A stretch of 64,000 nt of DNA from Flagellimonas sp. 389 (GTDB lineage Bacteria > Bacteroidota > Bacteroidia > Flavobacteriales > Flavobacteriaceae). The DNA lies in NCBI RefSeq assembly GCF_018449435.1, contig NZ_JAHCMU010000010.1, positions 118,561-182,560 of the forward strand, in the 5' to 3' direction. Position 1 is the first letter of the stretch. Each line of letters starts with the position of its first letter. Positions 10,201-19,363 of this stretch are shown in pieces. Position numbers and translations under genes: made by a program. Under the pieces are notes generated by a model. The model saw only the letters and a list, made by a program, of their open reading frames with translations. It made no database searches and was not told the origin of the DNA.

Positions 10201-10407
10201 CTCAATGCAGATTTTATGCATTTAAAGGGCTTTGTGGATTCAGCAGAACCCAAAGTGACCAATGGAGCAAAAGAACGTCTTCGCGACCTTTTAGCACAAT
10301 GGAAGGTATTTGAGAATGAAAAGAATGCCATTGTTACCAATGAAATGGCCAATTACAACAAGCTATACGAAACATTGAAGTTACCCGCCATTTTATTGAA
10401 AGATTAG
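7261..10407 (+). CDS. VPS10/sortilin-like beta-propeller exported protein
   Basis: This 1048-residue protein begins with a signal peptide ending near SEAQ. It carries a long series of BNR/Asp-box turns such as [45 protein letters not shown] and [11 protein letters not shown], the signature of sortilin-type beta propellers, from about residue 40 to 740. A beta-sandwich-like region and a helical tail (about 890-1040) follow. Such proteins are abundant in Bacteroidota and often annotated as glycosyl hydrolases, but the Asp boxes are structural and I see no clear catalytic set. It is probably periplasmic or surface-located, with a role in peptide or glycan handling. A pentapeptide-repeat gene starts 7 bases after its stop. 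Confidence 0.85.
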   Translation: MKVLRLLLVVLLLISFQSEAQRRKKKATTPNIVLNDSTYHGLKWRNIGPFRGGRSVASSGVIDQPMTYYMGSTGGGIWKTVDDGITWKNVSDGQLNTGTVGAIAVSESNSNIIVVGMGEHAARGVMTSMGDGVYKSTDAGKTWKHIGLDETRHISDVIIHPKNPDIIFVAAQGAQYGASKERGIYRSLDGGTTWENVLFVDENTGASSLSMDMKNPLILYAAMWQHRRYPWTMESGGASSGIHKSTDGGATWKKLEEGLPEEFGKAGISVSRANPELVFAVIEAEGKKGGVYRSDDAGKKWKQINSDRINIARSWYYMEIFADPQNENIVYVLNAPVTKSIDGGKTFTPLPTPHGDNHHLWINPNDNSKMINSNDGGANISNNGGKSWSTQQNQPTSQFYRVITDNLVPYNVYGGQQDNSAIAIASRTNDNGIDWKDWYSVAGCESAYLAFDPDNPEVVYGGCYQGIIEKWIKASREGKAIKAYPELGLGKVPKDFKFRYNWNAPIISSPHDRNTIYHAGNVVFKTTDGGQSWDVVSPDLTRNEIEKQGPGGGPYTNEAAGGENYNTLMYLVESPHEQGVLYAGSDDGLVHITKDGGANWENVTPPSLPEGIINSIEISPHDPATAYMTVMRYKFMDLKPYIFKTNDYGKTWSKITNGFKDKHTFVRVVREDKKKKGLLYAGTETGLYVSLDDGKNWQQFQLNLPIVPINDLVIQDNDLVAATAGRSFWILDDLGAIQNSFDTSEKLKIFKPKNTYLIFGGSSEKPIPGLGQNPKQGVTFDYYLPKEADSLDLKFEVVQNGNVIRTLTNKKPKDFKSWPGGPPKPVVLPSKKGFNRFTWDFSKDPVPAIDKVFVFGNYNGASVAPGDYTLRLLLEGETVETMVTILPNPKINASDADYAEQQKVLNQIENAIRSMHESVNQMRSAKSQLKAYDKLLKDNDDADELVKLGDSLIKRIEIWEEKLIQPKQKTFQDVINFNNQLNADFMHLKGFVDSAEPKVTNGAKERLRDLLAQWKVFENEKNAIVTNEMANYNKLYETLKLPAILLKD

Positions 10408-10414
10408 TAGTTAA

Positions 10415-10987
10415 ATGCATAATTTGTTTGTAGCAGATAAAGAGTTTCTGGGTGTTGATTATACGCAACATCGATTACCAAAGGGAGATTATGAAAACTG
10501 TGTTTTCAAGAACTGTAATATCTCCAAAGGGTATTTGGACAACCAAAATTTTATGGAATGTGAGTTCGTGGACTGTGATTTAACCAACGTCAATGTGAAA
10601 CATGCCATTTTCAAAGAATCAATTTTCAAGGATTCCAAACTCATAGGCTTACGCTTTGAGGACTGTAATGATTTTTTGTTGTCTGTCCAATTTGAAAATT
10701 GCAACTTGACCTTGGCGTCCTTTTATCAAGTTGGCTTAAAAGCAACCTCATTTTTGGAATGTGATCTTACTGAAGTGGATTTCACTGAAACAGATTTGAA
10801 CAAAGCCGTATTTTCGAACTGCAACTTGGAAAAAGCTATCTTTTTTCAGACCAAATTGGATGAGGCTAATTTGAGCACCTCTTTTAATTTTAATATCGAC
10901 CCTGAAAAGAATTCATTGAAGAAAACCAAGTTTTCCAAAGATGGACTCGTTGGACTTTTAAAAAAGCATGAAATAAAAATAGTATAA
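10415..10987 (+). CDS. Pentapeptide repeat protein
   Basis: The 190-residue protein is built of pentapeptide repeats with the pattern A(D/N)LXX, for example FKNCNISKG, FVDCDLTNVN, FENCNLTLAS, FLECDLTEVD and FSNCNLEKAI, which fold into a right-handed quadrilateral helix. Cys, Phe and Asn or Asp recur at the expected positions through most of the chain. Some family members mimic DNA and protect gyrase (Qnr-like); others have no known activity, and nothing here decides between them. It follows the VPS10-like gene by 7 bases and is probably cotranscribed. A weak hairpin (about 11010-11041) lies after the stop. Confidence 0.88.
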   Translation: MHNLFVADKEFLGVDYTQHRLPKGDYENCVFKNCNISKGYLDNQNFMECEFVDCDLTNVNVKHAIFKESIFKDSKLIGLRFEDCNDFLLSVQFENCNLTLASFYQVGLKATSFLECDLTEVDFTETDLNKAVFSNCNLEKAIFFQTKLDEANLSTSFNFNIDPEKNSLKKTKFSKDGLVGLLKKHEIKIV

Positions 10988-11097
10988 CTGTCCAATTAAT
11001 CCCCGCTGAAGACGTCATACTATTATAGCTTTGACGCCTTCATTACACAGAATGATGCGCAGTGTTCAATTAGCACTAACCAAACAAAATTTAAATC

Positions 11098-11595
11098 ATG
11101 AGACAATTTTTTATATTATGCCTATTCATGACCGTCTCTGTAAAAGCGCAGAATACCTTATCTTTAAAAAACGGTGAGCTTTCACCAAAAGCTACACTCA
11201 CCATCGTTTCTTGGATGGAGGGCCATTGGAAAGGAGAAGCCTTTGGGGGGATTGCGGAAGAAATATGGAGTCCCCCATTTGGGGGTTCAATGATGTTTGT
11301 TTTCAAACATGTAATGGATGATAAAGTCAATTTTTACGAAACGGGACATATTAGGGAAATAGGTGGAACCTTGGTTTTTGAATTGAAACATTTCAACAAT
11401 GACCTAAAGGGCTGGGAGGAAAAAAATGAAGTACAATCCTTTAAACTGGTAAAAGTGGATGAAAATCGTGTATATTTCGAAGGTTTTACTTTTGAAAAAG
11501 TTGAGAAGAACGAAGTAAACATCTATGCCATGATGAGTGGCGACGCAAATAACCCCGAAGAAATCAAGTTCAATTACAAAAGGGTTAAACATTGA
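11098..11595 (+). CDS. DUF6265-type exported protein
   Basis: A signal peptide (about residues 1-18, ending VKAQ) precedes a domain with MEGHWKGEAFGGIAEEIWS, PPFGGSMMFVFKH, and a late DENRVYFEGFTF strand. That pattern fits DUF6265, small secreted beta-barrel proteins of unknown function that may bind a lipophilic ligand. The stop TGA overlaps the TTG start of the next gene, so the pair is translationally coupled. Confidence 0.75.
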   Translation: MRQFFILCLFMTVSVKAQNTLSLKNGELSPKATLTIVSWMEGHWKGEAFGGIAEEIWSPPFGGSMMFVFKHVMDDKVNFYETGHIREIGGTLVFELKHFNNDLKGWEEKNEVQSFKLVKVDENRVYFEGFTFEKVEKNEVNIYAMMSGDANNPEEIKFNYKRVKH

Positions 11596-11942
11596 CAAAA
11601 GAATGTTTGGAATGTGGTGAGAAACTAGTGGGAAGGGTCGATAAAAAATATTGCTCCGACCATTGCAGAAATGCTTATAACAACAGATTGAACAAGGACA
11701 GTAAGAATCTGGTCCGCAACATTAATAACAGGCTTCGAAAAAATTATAGGGTACTGGATGGTTTTACTTTAAAAGACGGAAAAACGACCACTACCAAAAT
11801 GAAACTGGTAGACAAAGGTTTTGATTTTGAATATATCACAAACCTTTATACAACCAAAAAGGGAAGTACCTATTATTTTGTATACGACCTTGGTTATTTG
11901 CCTCTGGACAACGACCGCTATATGATTGTAAAGCGTGAGTAG
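11592..11942 (+). CDS. Small zinc-ribbon protein, conserved hypothetical
   Basis: The 116-residue protein opens with a CLECGEKLVG...KYCSDHCRNAYNN motif at residues 5-29, a four-cysteine/histidine zinc-binding arrangement like that seen in small DUF2116-type proteins. It is followed by a basic helix and a beta-rich tail (GSTYYFVYDLGYLPL). The start is a TTG overlapping the preceding stop; no ATG exists upstream of the zinc motif. A nucleic-acid-binding role is possible but not shown. Confidence 0.65.
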   Translation: MTKECLECGEKLVGRVDKKYCSDHCRNAYNNRLNKDSKNLVRNINNRLRKNYRVLDGFTLKDGKTTTTKMKLVDKGFDFEYITNLYTTKKGSTYYFVYDLGYLPLDNDRYMIVKRE

Positions 11943-11958
11943 GGAAAACAGGAAAGTA

Positions 11959-12429
11959 CTATTTCCAATTTTGTGCGCTCAGCTTTAGTGCTGCCACAAC
12001 AATATCCTTTCTACTTATTTGCCCTACCAAAATGTCGTTCTTCATCACGGGCAATCTGCGCCTGTTGTGTCTATCAAAAACACCTGCAGCATCAAAAATA
12101 CTCATATCATGAGGTATTGTTTCTACGTTTTTGGTCATAAAACGCTCTACGCTTTTATCAAGAATGGGCTGGTTAAAATATCTACTTTCCGAGATTTGTT
12201 TCATGCAATCGGCCTCGGAAATAATACCTACCAAAAAACCATTTTGATCTAGTACGGGGCCACCTGATATATGGTGTTTCGCAAATGCCTCCATAACTTC
12301 CAAAATAGATTGTTCGGGAGAAAAAGTAATCAGCTTTTTCGTCATATAGTCTTCTACAAGTATTGGGGCATTGTATTCTTTTTTTGAGGCATCTTTAGAT
12401 CTAGCACCTTGAAAACTCTTGATAGCCAT
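11959..12429 (-). CDS. Tandem CBS-domain protein
   Basis: Two CBS motifs make up most of this 156-residue protein: the first from VEDYMTKKLITFSPEQSILE to about residue 85 with GGPVLDQNGFLVGIISEADC, the second from VERFMTKNVETIPHDMSIFD with RRLPVMKNDILVGQISRKDI. A CBS pair forms a Bateman module that binds adenine nucleotides and senses energy state. Here it is free-standing, so its partner protein is unknown. It is a single-gene unit, convergent with the zinc-ribbon gene. Confidence 0.88.
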   Translation of the reverse strand: MAIKSFQGARSKDASKKEYNAPILVEDYMTKKLITFSPEQSILEVMEAFAKHHISGGPVLDQNGFLVGIISEADCMKQISESRYFNQPILDKSVERFMTKNVETIPHDMSIFDAAGVFDRHNRRRLPVMKNDILVGQISRKDIVVAALKLSAQNWK

Positions 12430-12551
12430 ATCGTTACTTTTTTTGGGTTGATTACTAAATATAGGAAAATTTAACGAATTATTTAAGTATTTCCCCTTTT
12501 ATATGAGAACCTTTCATAATTTCATACATTTATATACAACTTAATCAAACC

Positions 12552-14831
12552 ATGAAGTTTTCTAAAACCCTCGCACTTCTAGTACTTTTTCTGGCCATTT
12601 ATTGGAGTTATAAATCTTTGATGCCGTCATACCAGAGCGATGCCGATATGGCCTTGCACAGTTTTTCAACGGATAGGGCATTGGAACATGTTAAAAATCT
12701 CTCCAAAGAACCCCATGCAGTAGGTTTCCCTGGGCACTCAAATGCCAAAACTTACATTATTGCCGAACTCAAAAAACTTGGATTAGAGACCAATACCCAA
12801 GAAGGTTATACCGCTGGCGATTGGGCAAATCTGAGCAAGGCCACTAATATCATGGCAAGGATTAAGGGCTCTGAGCAAGGAAAGGCATTGTTGCTAATGT
12901 CACATTATGATAGCAGCCCACATTCTTCTTTCGGAGCCAGTGATGCTGGTAGTGGCGTAGCTACCATTCTGGAAGGAATACGGGCGTTTCTTGCAAAAAA
13001 CAAGGTTCCGAAAAATGATATCATCGTTCTAATCACAGATGCAGAGGAACTAGGACTAAATGGTGCAGACCTGTTTGTGGATAAACACCCTTGGGCAGAA
13101 AACGTTGGGCTCGTTCTTAACTTTGAGGCACGTGGTAGTGGAGGTCCCAGCTATATGCTTATTGAAACCAACAGAGGAAACGGAACGTTGATAAAAGAAT
13201 TTACCAAGGCAAACCCCGAGTATCCCGTTGCAAATTCGTTGGCATACAGTATTTATAAAATGTTGCCCAACGATACCGATTTGACCGTTTTTAGGGAAGA
13301 TGCAGATATTGAAGGTTTCAATTTTGCCTTTATCGATGACCATTACGACTATCATACCGCTCTGGACACCTATGAACGATTGGACAGAACATCTTTGGCA
13401 CACCAAGGAAGCTACCTAATGCCACTACTCCATCATTTTAGTGAAACCAATTTGAACAACTTAAAAAGTTTGGATGACCTAGTGTATTTCAACCTTCCTT
13501 TTTTCAAGTTGATTTCTTATCCTTTTGAATGGATTTGGCCCATGTTTTGTATAGCCGTAATTGCTTTTTTACTACTTCTCCTTACAGGTTTTAAAAAAGG
13601 AAGGCTTTCCTTAACAGGAACCATGAAAGGATTCTTGCCGCTTTTGATTTGCTTAGTCTTAAATGGGATTTTCGGATACTTTGCATGGAGTGTCATTACA
13701 TGGTGGTATCCGGGTTTTAAGGATATGCTTCATGGTTTTACCTACAACGGGCATACCTATATCTTGGTTTATGCAGTACTTTCATTGGCAGTTTGTTTTT
13801 GGACGTACCATAAATTCCGAAAAACGAGTACCCAAGACCTTTTGGTAGCTCCTATAATGATTTGGTTGCTATTATGCGGACTTATGGCAGCTTATTTAAA
13901 AGGGGCCAGTTTTTTTGTAGTACCTGTATTTAGCCTTTTGGTAGCTTTTATGGTCGTTATAAATCAAGATAAGCCCAATTCGTTCTTATTGGTATTTCTG
14001 ACCCTTCCGGGTATCTTTATATTCGCTCCATTCATAAAAATGTTCCCTGTAGGACTTGGATTAAAAATGATGGTAGCGGCAACTGTTTTCACTACGCTAT
14101 TGTTCTTCATAACACTTCCATTTTTAAGTCAATTAAAAAATAAGGACCGATTGGCCTACCTGAATTTGTTCTTATTTATAGTTTTCAGTATTTCAGGACA
14201 TATTAAATCGGACTTTAACGAAGAACGGCCAAAGCCTAGCAGTCTGCTCTATGTTTATGATGCAAATACAGATTCCGCTATCTGGGCCACCTATGACAAT
14301 CAACTCATAGATTGGAACAGTCAATTGATAGGACCTGAGAAAATAGTTCCAAAAGCTAGCGAACTTAAAACAATTCCCAGTAAATACAGAACCGAGTTTA
14401 CTTATGTTGCCAAGGCACCCATCAAGAACGTAAAGGAGCCATGGATAGCTACGCTTACCGACACTGTAATTGGCCAAGAACGAATTCTTGAGCTATGCAT
14501 TACGCCCAAGCGAGCGGTCAATCGACTGGATATTTATACCAATATCTTAAAGCTCAATTCTGCCAAGGTGAACAACATAGTTCTCTCCGATTATTTTCTT
14601 GAAAACCGAAAAAGAAGATTGATCACACACTATGTAAGCGATAACGACTATACAGAACTGGAGCTAAGTTTCCCAAAAGATTCCATCCTAGATATTACCA
14701 TTTATGAAGCTTCCAATGATTTGCTGACAAACAAAGCGTTTGGAGTTCCCGAAAGGCCTAAAAACAGTATTCCCATGCCTTTTGTATTAAATGATGCTAT
14801 CTTGGTCACCAAAACGATGAAATTTGACTGA
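12552..14831 (+). CDS. Membrane-bound M28 family metallopeptidase
   Basis: An N-terminal membrane anchor (about residues 5-22) is followed by an M28 aminopeptidase domain. The zinc-site motifs are present: HYDSSPHSSFGASDAGSG (His and Asp ligands), TDAEELGLNGA (catalytic Glu and ligand Glu), and DDHYDYHTALDTYERLD (late His). About eight hydrophobic segments between residues 325 and 560 form a multi-spanning region, and a soluble extracytoplasmic domain closes the 759-residue chain. This matches the Fxna/ERMP1-like group of membrane M28 peptidases. The next gene overlaps its stop by 8 bases, so both are read from one transcript. Confidence 0.9.
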   Translation: MKFSKTLALLVLFLAIYWSYKSLMPSYQSDADMALHSFSTDRALEHVKNLSKEPHAVGFPGHSNAKTYIIAELKKLGLETNTQEGYTAGDWANLSKATNIMARIKGSEQGKALLLMSHYDSSPHSSFGASDAGSGVATILEGIRAFLAKNKVPKNDIIVLITDAEELGLNGADLFVDKHPWAENVGLVLNFEARGSGGPSYMLIETNRGNGTLIKEFTKANPEYPVANSLAYSIYKMLPNDTDLTVFREDADIEGFNFAFIDDHYDYHTALDTYERLDRTSLAHQGSYLMPLLHHFSETNLNNLKSLDDLVYFNLPFFKLISYPFEWIWPMFCIAVIAFLLLLLTGFKKGRLSLTGTMKGFLPLLICLVLNGIFGYFAWSVITWWYPGFKDMLHGFTYNGHTYILVYAVLSLAVCFWTYHKFRKTSTQDLLVAPIMIWLLLCGLMAAYLKGASFFVVPVFSLLVAFMVVINQDKPNSFLLVFLTLPGIFIFAPFIKMFPVGLGLKMMVAATVFTTLLFFITLPFLSQLKNKDRLAYLNLFLFIVFSISGHIKSDFNEERPKPSSLLYVYDANTDSAIWATYDNQLIDWNSQLIGPEKIVPKASELKTIPSKYRTEFTYVAKAPIKNVKEPWIATLTDTVIGQERILELCITPKRAVNRLDIYTNILKLNSAKVNNIVLSDYFLENRKRRLITHYVSDNDYTELELSFPKDSILDITIYEASNDLLTNKAFGVPERPKNSIPMPFVLNDAILVTKTMKFD

Positions 14832-15633
14832 GAAAATCGGTGTTTTGGGTTGTGGGTGGTTAGGTTTTCCGTTAGCGAAACATTTTATAGCCAAAAATCA
14901 TGAAGTCCATGGCACAACTACTTCGGAGCATAAATTGAAGGAATTAAAAGAAGCAGGAATCTCTCCTTATGATATCGCTTTATCAGCAACTAAAATTGAG
15001 GGGGATATTCAAAGCTTTTTATCCCATATAGATGTATTGATACTAAATATTCCCCCAAGACTTAGAGGGGAGAACAAAGAGAGTTTTATTGAAAAAATAA
15101 GACTCTTGTACAATGCTATTAAGAAAAGTACTATAGCCAAGCTCATTTTTGTAAGCAGTACCTCGGTGTATGGTAATGTAGAAGGTGAAGTTACGGAAGA
15201 TACAAGACCAGAGCCAGTAACAGAATCTGGGAAGCAATTGCTACAATGTGAACAGTTATTTATCAATGATGAAGCACTGGAGAGTACAATAATTCGTTTT
15301 GGCGGATTGATCGGACCAACTAGACATCCGGTCATGATGCTATCCCGCAGGCAGAACCTCAAGAATGGCAATGATCCCGTTAATTTAATCCATCTAAAAG
15401 ACTGTATACATCTAATAGATACCATTATCGAAAACAATTATTGGAACGAAGTCTTTAATGGAGTCTATCCGTTGCATCCCAGCAAGAAGGAATACTATAC
15501 CGATGAAGCCATAAAACGTGGTCTAAACATCCCAGAATATTCAGAAGAGTTCACAGGCAAATCAGGGAAAATTATACTCAGTAGAAATTTTTTTAACAAA
15601 AATCATATTTTACATACTTCCATTATTTCATAG
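14824..15633 (+). CDS. NAD(P)-binding epimerase-like SDR protein (YeeZ type)
   Basis: A Rossmann nucleotide-binding motif at the extreme N-terminus (IGVLGCGWLGFPLA) shows that the TTG at 14824 is the start even though it overlaps the previous gene. Further motifs are IFVSSTSVYGNVEGEVTE, the SDR serine and tyrosine region, and RFGGLIGPTRHPV. The usual YxxxK is not clear (ESGKQLLQCEQL lies there), as in the YeeZ-like extended SDR group of unknown substrate. The 269-residue length fits that group. It is coupled to the M28 peptidase gene. Confidence 0.8.
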   Translation: MTEKIGVLGCGWLGFPLAKHFIAKNHEVHGTTTSEHKLKELKEAGISPYDIALSATKIEGDIQSFLSHIDVLILNIPPRLRGENKESFIEKIRLLYNAIKKSTIAKLIFVSSTSVYGNVEGEVTEDTRPEPVTESGKQLLQCEQLFINDEALESTIIRFGGLIGPTRHPVMMLSRRQNLKNGNDPVNLIHLKDCIHLIDTIIENNYWNEVFNGVYPLHPSKKEYYTDEAIKRGLNIPEYSEEFTGKSGKIILSRNFFNKNHILHTSIIS

Positions 15634-15703
15634 TTGACATTAAAAAAATAACGTTTCACAACAATTAAGACAATTTTAAGTTAATTAATTAACTGATTTT
15701 AAG

Positions 15704-15731
15704 TTGATTACAATTCTTGATTTTACCTTTG
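15704..15731 (+). promoter_or_regulatory. Bacteroidota promoter before the 15755 gene
   Basis: TACCTTTG (15724-15731) matches TAnnTTTG exactly, with a TTG (15704-15706) 17 bases upstream. The start codon follows 23 bases later, giving a short leader. Confidence 0.6.
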
Positions 15732-15754
15732 TAACAGATTAATTTATTAATGTC

Positions 15755-16129
15755 ATGGGAAATTCAAGATTAACTACAAGAATCTTGATGGCGATGGATG
15801 ATTTGATTACAGAAAGTAGTACAAGAAAAAACATAACCTCAAGATTTCAAGATTTACATAAATCAATTCTAAGAAAGCATTACAATGCAGCGGATGTAGA
15901 GATAGATTATCATAGGCAGCGTATAAAAATGGATGTTGTGCTCAACGATCACGAGTACGATCCAAAAACAATCAATATGATTGTATCCACAATGCCTGTA
16001 AACCTATGCTATAAAAATCTGGGCTCTTTCTTAAAAACTTGTTTAACAGAAGATGTGAGCACACTAGCGTTTTATGCCACCTTACTTAAACAATATACCA
16101 ACGAAGACGTGGCCTTGTTAGCGTTATAA
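15755..16129 (+). CDS. Conserved hypothetical protein, 124 aa
   Basis: I do not recognise this protein. It has no signal peptide or membrane segment, is mostly helical with a basic N-terminal half (RFQDLHKSILRKHYNAADVE), and ends in a helix-rich KQYTNEDVALLAL tail. It has its own consensus promoter and a strong terminator, so it is a single-gene unit and probably well expressed. Confidence 0.65.
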   Translation: MGNSRLTTRILMAMDDLITESSTRKNITSRFQDLHKSILRKHYNAADVEIDYHRQRIKMDVVLNDHEYDPKTINMIVSTMPVNLCYKNLGSFLKTCLTEDVSTLAFYATLLKQYTNEDVALLAL

Positions 16130-16138
16130 AGCAGAAAT

Positions 16139-16208
16139 CCAACAAATAGGTATTTTGGTTAAGTATGATCTTAATTGAACAATACCATTATGTTGGTTTT
16201 TGTTTTTG
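16139..16208 (+). terminator. Two-step terminator hairpin
   Basis: CCAACA (16139-16144) pairs with TGTTGG (16191-16196) and inside it GGTATT (16149-16154) pairs with AATACC (16181-16186). TTTTTGTTTTTG follows directly. It closes the 15755-16129 gene. Confidence 0.65.
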
Positions 16209-16278
16209 ATTCTTATAGCATTCTTTAACAGCACGATATCAATTATTTTTTTAGTTTAGCCGCTCCAAACCCGAGAAA

Positions 16279-16971
16279 ATGAAAAAAGTCGTTGTATTGT
16301 TGTTAACGTTCGTATGCTTTACCGCTATTTCACAGACCAAAAACGAGCTTCTTGAACACTATCAGAATTTTTACAAAGAAATGCGATTGCAAGGAGATGT
16401 CAATGGGGTAATCAATTCCTTGACACATCTTAATGTGCTGTCTCCTTCCAAGGAAAGAAAAGATACGCTGGCATTTGTCTATATGAACAACAACCAGCAT
16501 ATGCAGGCATTGAACACTATTGGGATTGAGAAAAAAGATGACGATTCCGATTTGTCGGTACAAGTAAAGGCCGTTTCCTTAAAAGCATTAAATCAGCCAA
16601 AAAGAGCATTGGAACATTTTGAAATACTGTTCAAACGTAAGCCTTCTGCCTATTTGGCCTATGAACTGGCAGACTTAAAAATACAAACCGGAAATAACGA
16701 GGGTGCTTCCGTAAACATAGAGTACGGTATTGCCAATGCCAAGGACGACATGAAATATGCCTTTTATGAAAGACAACAACCCTACGAAGTCGCATTAAAA
16801 GCAGCATTTTATCATTTAAAGGGCCTTGTGGAATACAATAAGGACAAGACCAAAATAGACAGTGCCATTGCTTCTATTGATGAAGCTTTAAAAATTGACC
16901 CCAATTTTAATCTGGCCAGTTTGAGCAAGCAAGCTTTGGAATCCAGAAAAGAAAAACCCGAAGGTCAATAA
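16279..16971 (+). CDS. Exported TPR-like protein
   Basis: A signal peptide (residues 1-18, ending AISQ) is followed by helical repeats resembling degenerate TPRs: DTLAFVYMNNNQHMQALNTI, LNQPKRALEHFEILFKRKPS, and near the C-terminus IDEALKIDPNFNLASLSKQA, a good match to a TPR B-helix. Such proteins act as periplasmic scaffolds; the partner is unknown. It stands alone and converges on the SnoaL-like gene. Confidence 0.7.
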   Translation: MKKVVVLLLTFVCFTAISQTKNELLEHYQNFYKEMRLQGDVNGVINSLTHLNVLSPSKERKDTLAFVYMNNNQHMQALNTIGIEKKDDDSDLSVQVKAVSLKALNQPKRALEHFEILFKRKPSAYLAYELADLKIQTGNNEGASVNIEYGIANAKDDMKYAFYERQQPYEVALKAAFYHLKGLVEYNKDKTKIDSAIASIDEALKIDPNFNLASLSKQALESRKEKPEGQ

Positions 16972-16987
16972 ATAAGAGTATTCCAAA

Positions 16988-17488
16988 TCACTTTTGCTTT
17001 TTAAGTTCGATAAGCAATAGGCTGTCCTTTTCTTTTTTAATCTGGATAAGTTCAGAAACATTTTCATTGGGTACGGCAATGGAGAGCACGTAATGGGCAA
17101 TTTTCCAATCACCGTTTATTTTCTTTACGACACCAGAACCTCGACACAGCTTCATTTGTGTATCCAACAGTTCGTCAAACCAAGCAATTTCATTAGAATC
17201 GTCAACATAGATATTTCGCTCGACCGCTGTAAAGTTCCAGGCTTTCCCTTTATCAAAATAAGGTTTTGAAAATGCTTTAAAGGCTTCGTTTTGCCAATTT
17301 TCCGTAGCATCTGTTCCAATAAAAACACCATCTTCGGTCATTTTATCAAAATAAGCATCAAAATCGGCACTGGCAGCAGCAAGATGCCATGCATTCAATA
17401 CATTGTCAATACTACTTTTCTCATTGGTCTGTGCTTTTGCCATAAAGCCGCACATCAATACTACCAGGAAAGTGATGCTATTCTTCAT
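16988..17488 (-). CDS. Exported SnoaL-like (NTF2 fold) protein
   Basis: After a signal peptide (about residues 1-19, MAKAQ) comes a single NTF2/SnoaL-type cone: an N-terminal helix ending ASADFDAYFDKMTEDGVFIG, GTDATENW, and the strands FTAVERNIYVDDSNEIAWFDELLDT and GSGVVKKINGDWKIAHYVLS. Family members bind small hydrophobic molecules or act as isomerases or cyclases; the pocket residues do not point to a reaction. Its first 11 bases overlap the end of the lipoprotein gene upstream, so the two form an operon. Confidence 0.85.
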   Translation of the reverse strand: MKNSITFLVVLMCGFMAKAQTNEKSSIDNVLNAWHLAAASADFDAYFDKMTEDGVFIGTDATENWQNEAFKAFSKPYFDKGKAWNFTAVERNIYVDDSNEIAWFDELLDTQMKLCRGSGVVKKINGDWKIAHYVLSIAVPNENVSELIQIKKEKDSLLLIELKKQK

Positions 17489-17975
17489 CTAAAATTAGTT
17501 TTTTATCCAGAGGGTTGTTTACGATGACATTGAACTGATTCCGAAGTGCATTATAAGCTTCTATCATTTCTTTTGTAGGCTCTGCCGTATCATTTTTGCT
17601 CAGAATGGCCGCTTTTACCTTTATCATATACGTCTTTAACACACGCTGTCGGCTTTTGATCTGAAGTTTATCGAACAGTTCTGGATAGGTTCCTTTTGCC
17701 AACAGCTTTTCTTTTTCGATAAGGTCATCAATGGCCAAAAGCAAGTCTTCATCATTTTTTGCTTTATAAAGCACATCAAAACTGCTTGATAGTTCTTGGA
17801 ATTCCGCCCACTCATCCATCATAGGGGTCGCTACCGAATTTATCGCTAGTTTTTTTGGCATTTTCTGATAGTTGAAAAACCGTTCTTCTTCCTGAATCTC
17901 TTCAGTACCATCACCACTATCCCTACATGCCGACAAGGACAATGCAATAACCAAAAGGTATGACAATTTTCGCAT
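17478..17975 (-). CDS. Small helical lipoprotein
   Basis: A lipoprotein signal with lipobox LSAC puts the acylated Cys at residue 17. The mature part is charged and helical, with FQELSSSFDVLYKAKNDEDL and MIEAYNALRNQFNVIVNNPL. I do not recognise a family. It precedes the SnoaL-like gene with an 11-base overlap, suggesting the two act together in the envelope. Confidence 0.75.
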   Translation of the reverse strand: MRKLSYLLVIALSLSACRDSGDGTEEIQEEERFFNYQKMPKKLAINSVATPMMDEWAEFQELSSSFDVLYKAKNDEDLLLAIDDLIEKEKLLAKGTYPELFDKLQIKSRQRVLKTYMIKVKAAILSKNDTAEPTKEMIEAYNALRNQFNVIVNNPLDKKLILDEE

Positions 17976-18039
17976 AAGCGAATGTACAAATTTTAATAAA
18001 GGCTATCTTTATCGCCAAATGTTATTAACTCCAATTTAA

Positions 18040-18987
18040 ATGCAAAAATCCATTCTTATTCTTGGTGCATGTGGTCAAATAGGTACAGAGCTCACTATTG
18101 AATTACGGGCCAAATACGGTTCTGAAAACGTAGTTGCCAGCGATATTAGGGAAGGTGGCGAAAGCCTAATGCAATCAGGGCCTTTTGAGCTTTTGGACGC
18201 CACCAATTATGAAGCCATTGAAGATGTGGTCATGCATTACGAAATTGATGAAGTTTACCTCATGGCGGCCATGTTGAGCGCTACCGCGGAAAAATTTCCA
18301 ATGCGCGCTTGGAACCTGAACATGAACTCGCTATTTAACGTACTCAATCTAGCCAAGGAGAAAAAGATAAGTAAGATTTTTTGGCCATCGAGTATTGCGG
18401 TCTTTGGACCCAATACCCCCAAGGAAAACACCATGCAGAGCACCATAATGGAACCTAGTACGGTGTATGGGATAAGCAAACAATCCGGGGAACGTTGGTG
18501 CGAGTATTATTTTAAAAAATTTGACGTGGATGTACGAAGTGTACGCTACCCTGGTCTAATTAGTTGGAAGACCATGCCCGGGGGCGGTACTACGGATTAT
18601 GCTGTAGACATATACCATGAAGCCCTGAAAAAGGAGTCGTATGAATGTTTCTTGAACGAAGAAACCAAACTACCCATGATGTACATGGACGATGCCATAC
18701 GGGCCACAATAAATTTGATGGAAAGTCCTTCCGAAAAACTTAGTGTTAGGTCTTCCTATAATTTAGGAAGCATGAGTTTTACACCCAAAGAGGTTGCTCA
18801 AAACATCCGGAAGCATATCCCCAATTTTGAAATATCCTACAATCCTGATTTTCGCCAGCAAATTGCTGATTCTTGGCCCAGTAGTATTGATGATAGTGCT
18901 GCCAAAAGGGATTGGAACTGGCAACCTGAATTTGATTTGGAAAAAACTACGGAAGAGATGTTGGATAATTTAAAGGATACAGTTTAG
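18040..18987 (+). CDS. L-threonine 3-dehydrogenase, SDR type, or close NAD-dependent epimerase
   Basis: The 315-residue protein starts with an NAD-binding motif ILGACGQIGTEL, continues with the acidic SDIREGG that selects NAD over NADP, the VYLMAAMLSATAEK region, and the active-site pair WPSSIAVFGP and YGISKQSGERW (YxxxK). The segment VRYPGLISWKTMPGGGTTDYA is typical of short-chain L-threonine dehydrogenases, which oxidise threonine to 2-amino-3-ketobutyrate. The partner KBL ligase gene is not in the window. Confidence 0.85.
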   Translation: MQKSILILGACGQIGTELTIELRAKYGSENVVASDIREGGESLMQSGPFELLDATNYEAIEDVVMHYEIDEVYLMAAMLSATAEKFPMRAWNLNMNSLFNVLNLAKEKKISKIFWPSSIAVFGPNTPKENTMQSTIMEPSTVYGISKQSGERWCEYYFKKFDVDVRSVRYPGLISWKTMPGGGTTDYAVDIYHEALKKESYECFLNEETKLPMMYMDDAIRATINLMESPSEKLSVRSSYNLGSMSFTPKEVAQNIRKHIPNFEISYNPDFRQQIADSWPSSIDDSAAKRDWNWQPEFDLEKTTEEMLDNLKDTV

Positions 18988-18991
18988 TTCC

Positions 18992-19291
18992 TTATTCTTC
19001 TTCGGATTCAGCAAAATCTGCATTGGGAAAATCTTCCATATCCCCTGCAGTGGAAACTTCGGTATCATCATCAAAATTGGCCATGCTACGCTCTAGTTTT
19101 GAACTTATTTTGACCAGATACTTGGTGTCGTCCTTGCAAACTTCAACAGCCTCGATGACCTCTCCTTTCAGGTTTTTAAAATTGATGATATCGCTGTCAC
19201 CATATCCGTCCGGATATCGTTCTACCAAAAGTTTCAGTACTTCTGGGGTCAGTTTTTTATAATCGACAATTACTCGTTTGGGGTTGTTCAT
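18992..19291 (-). CDS. Conserved flavobacterial hypothetical protein
   Basis: A 99-residue protein starting MNNPKRVIVDYKKL; an upstream in-frame start would add eight residues unlike the rest. The core LTPEVLKLLVERYPDGYGDS and FKNLKGEVIEAVEV looks well conserved in flavobacteria as I recall it. The tail is very acidic (about residues 75-99). No signal peptide or known domain; function unknown. It converges on the threonine dehydrogenase gene with 4 bases between stops. Confidence 0.7.
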   Translation of the reverse strand: MNNPKRVIVDYKKLTPEVLKLLVERYPDGYGDSDIINFKNLKGEVIEAVEVCKDDTKYLVKISSKLERSMANFDDDTEVSTAGDMEDFPNADFAESEEE

Positions 19292-19363
19292 GTTCAGAGC
19301 ATAGCAATAAATCAACTTGAAATTAGAACAAAAACGATATAACCGGAAATTTTTTATGAAACT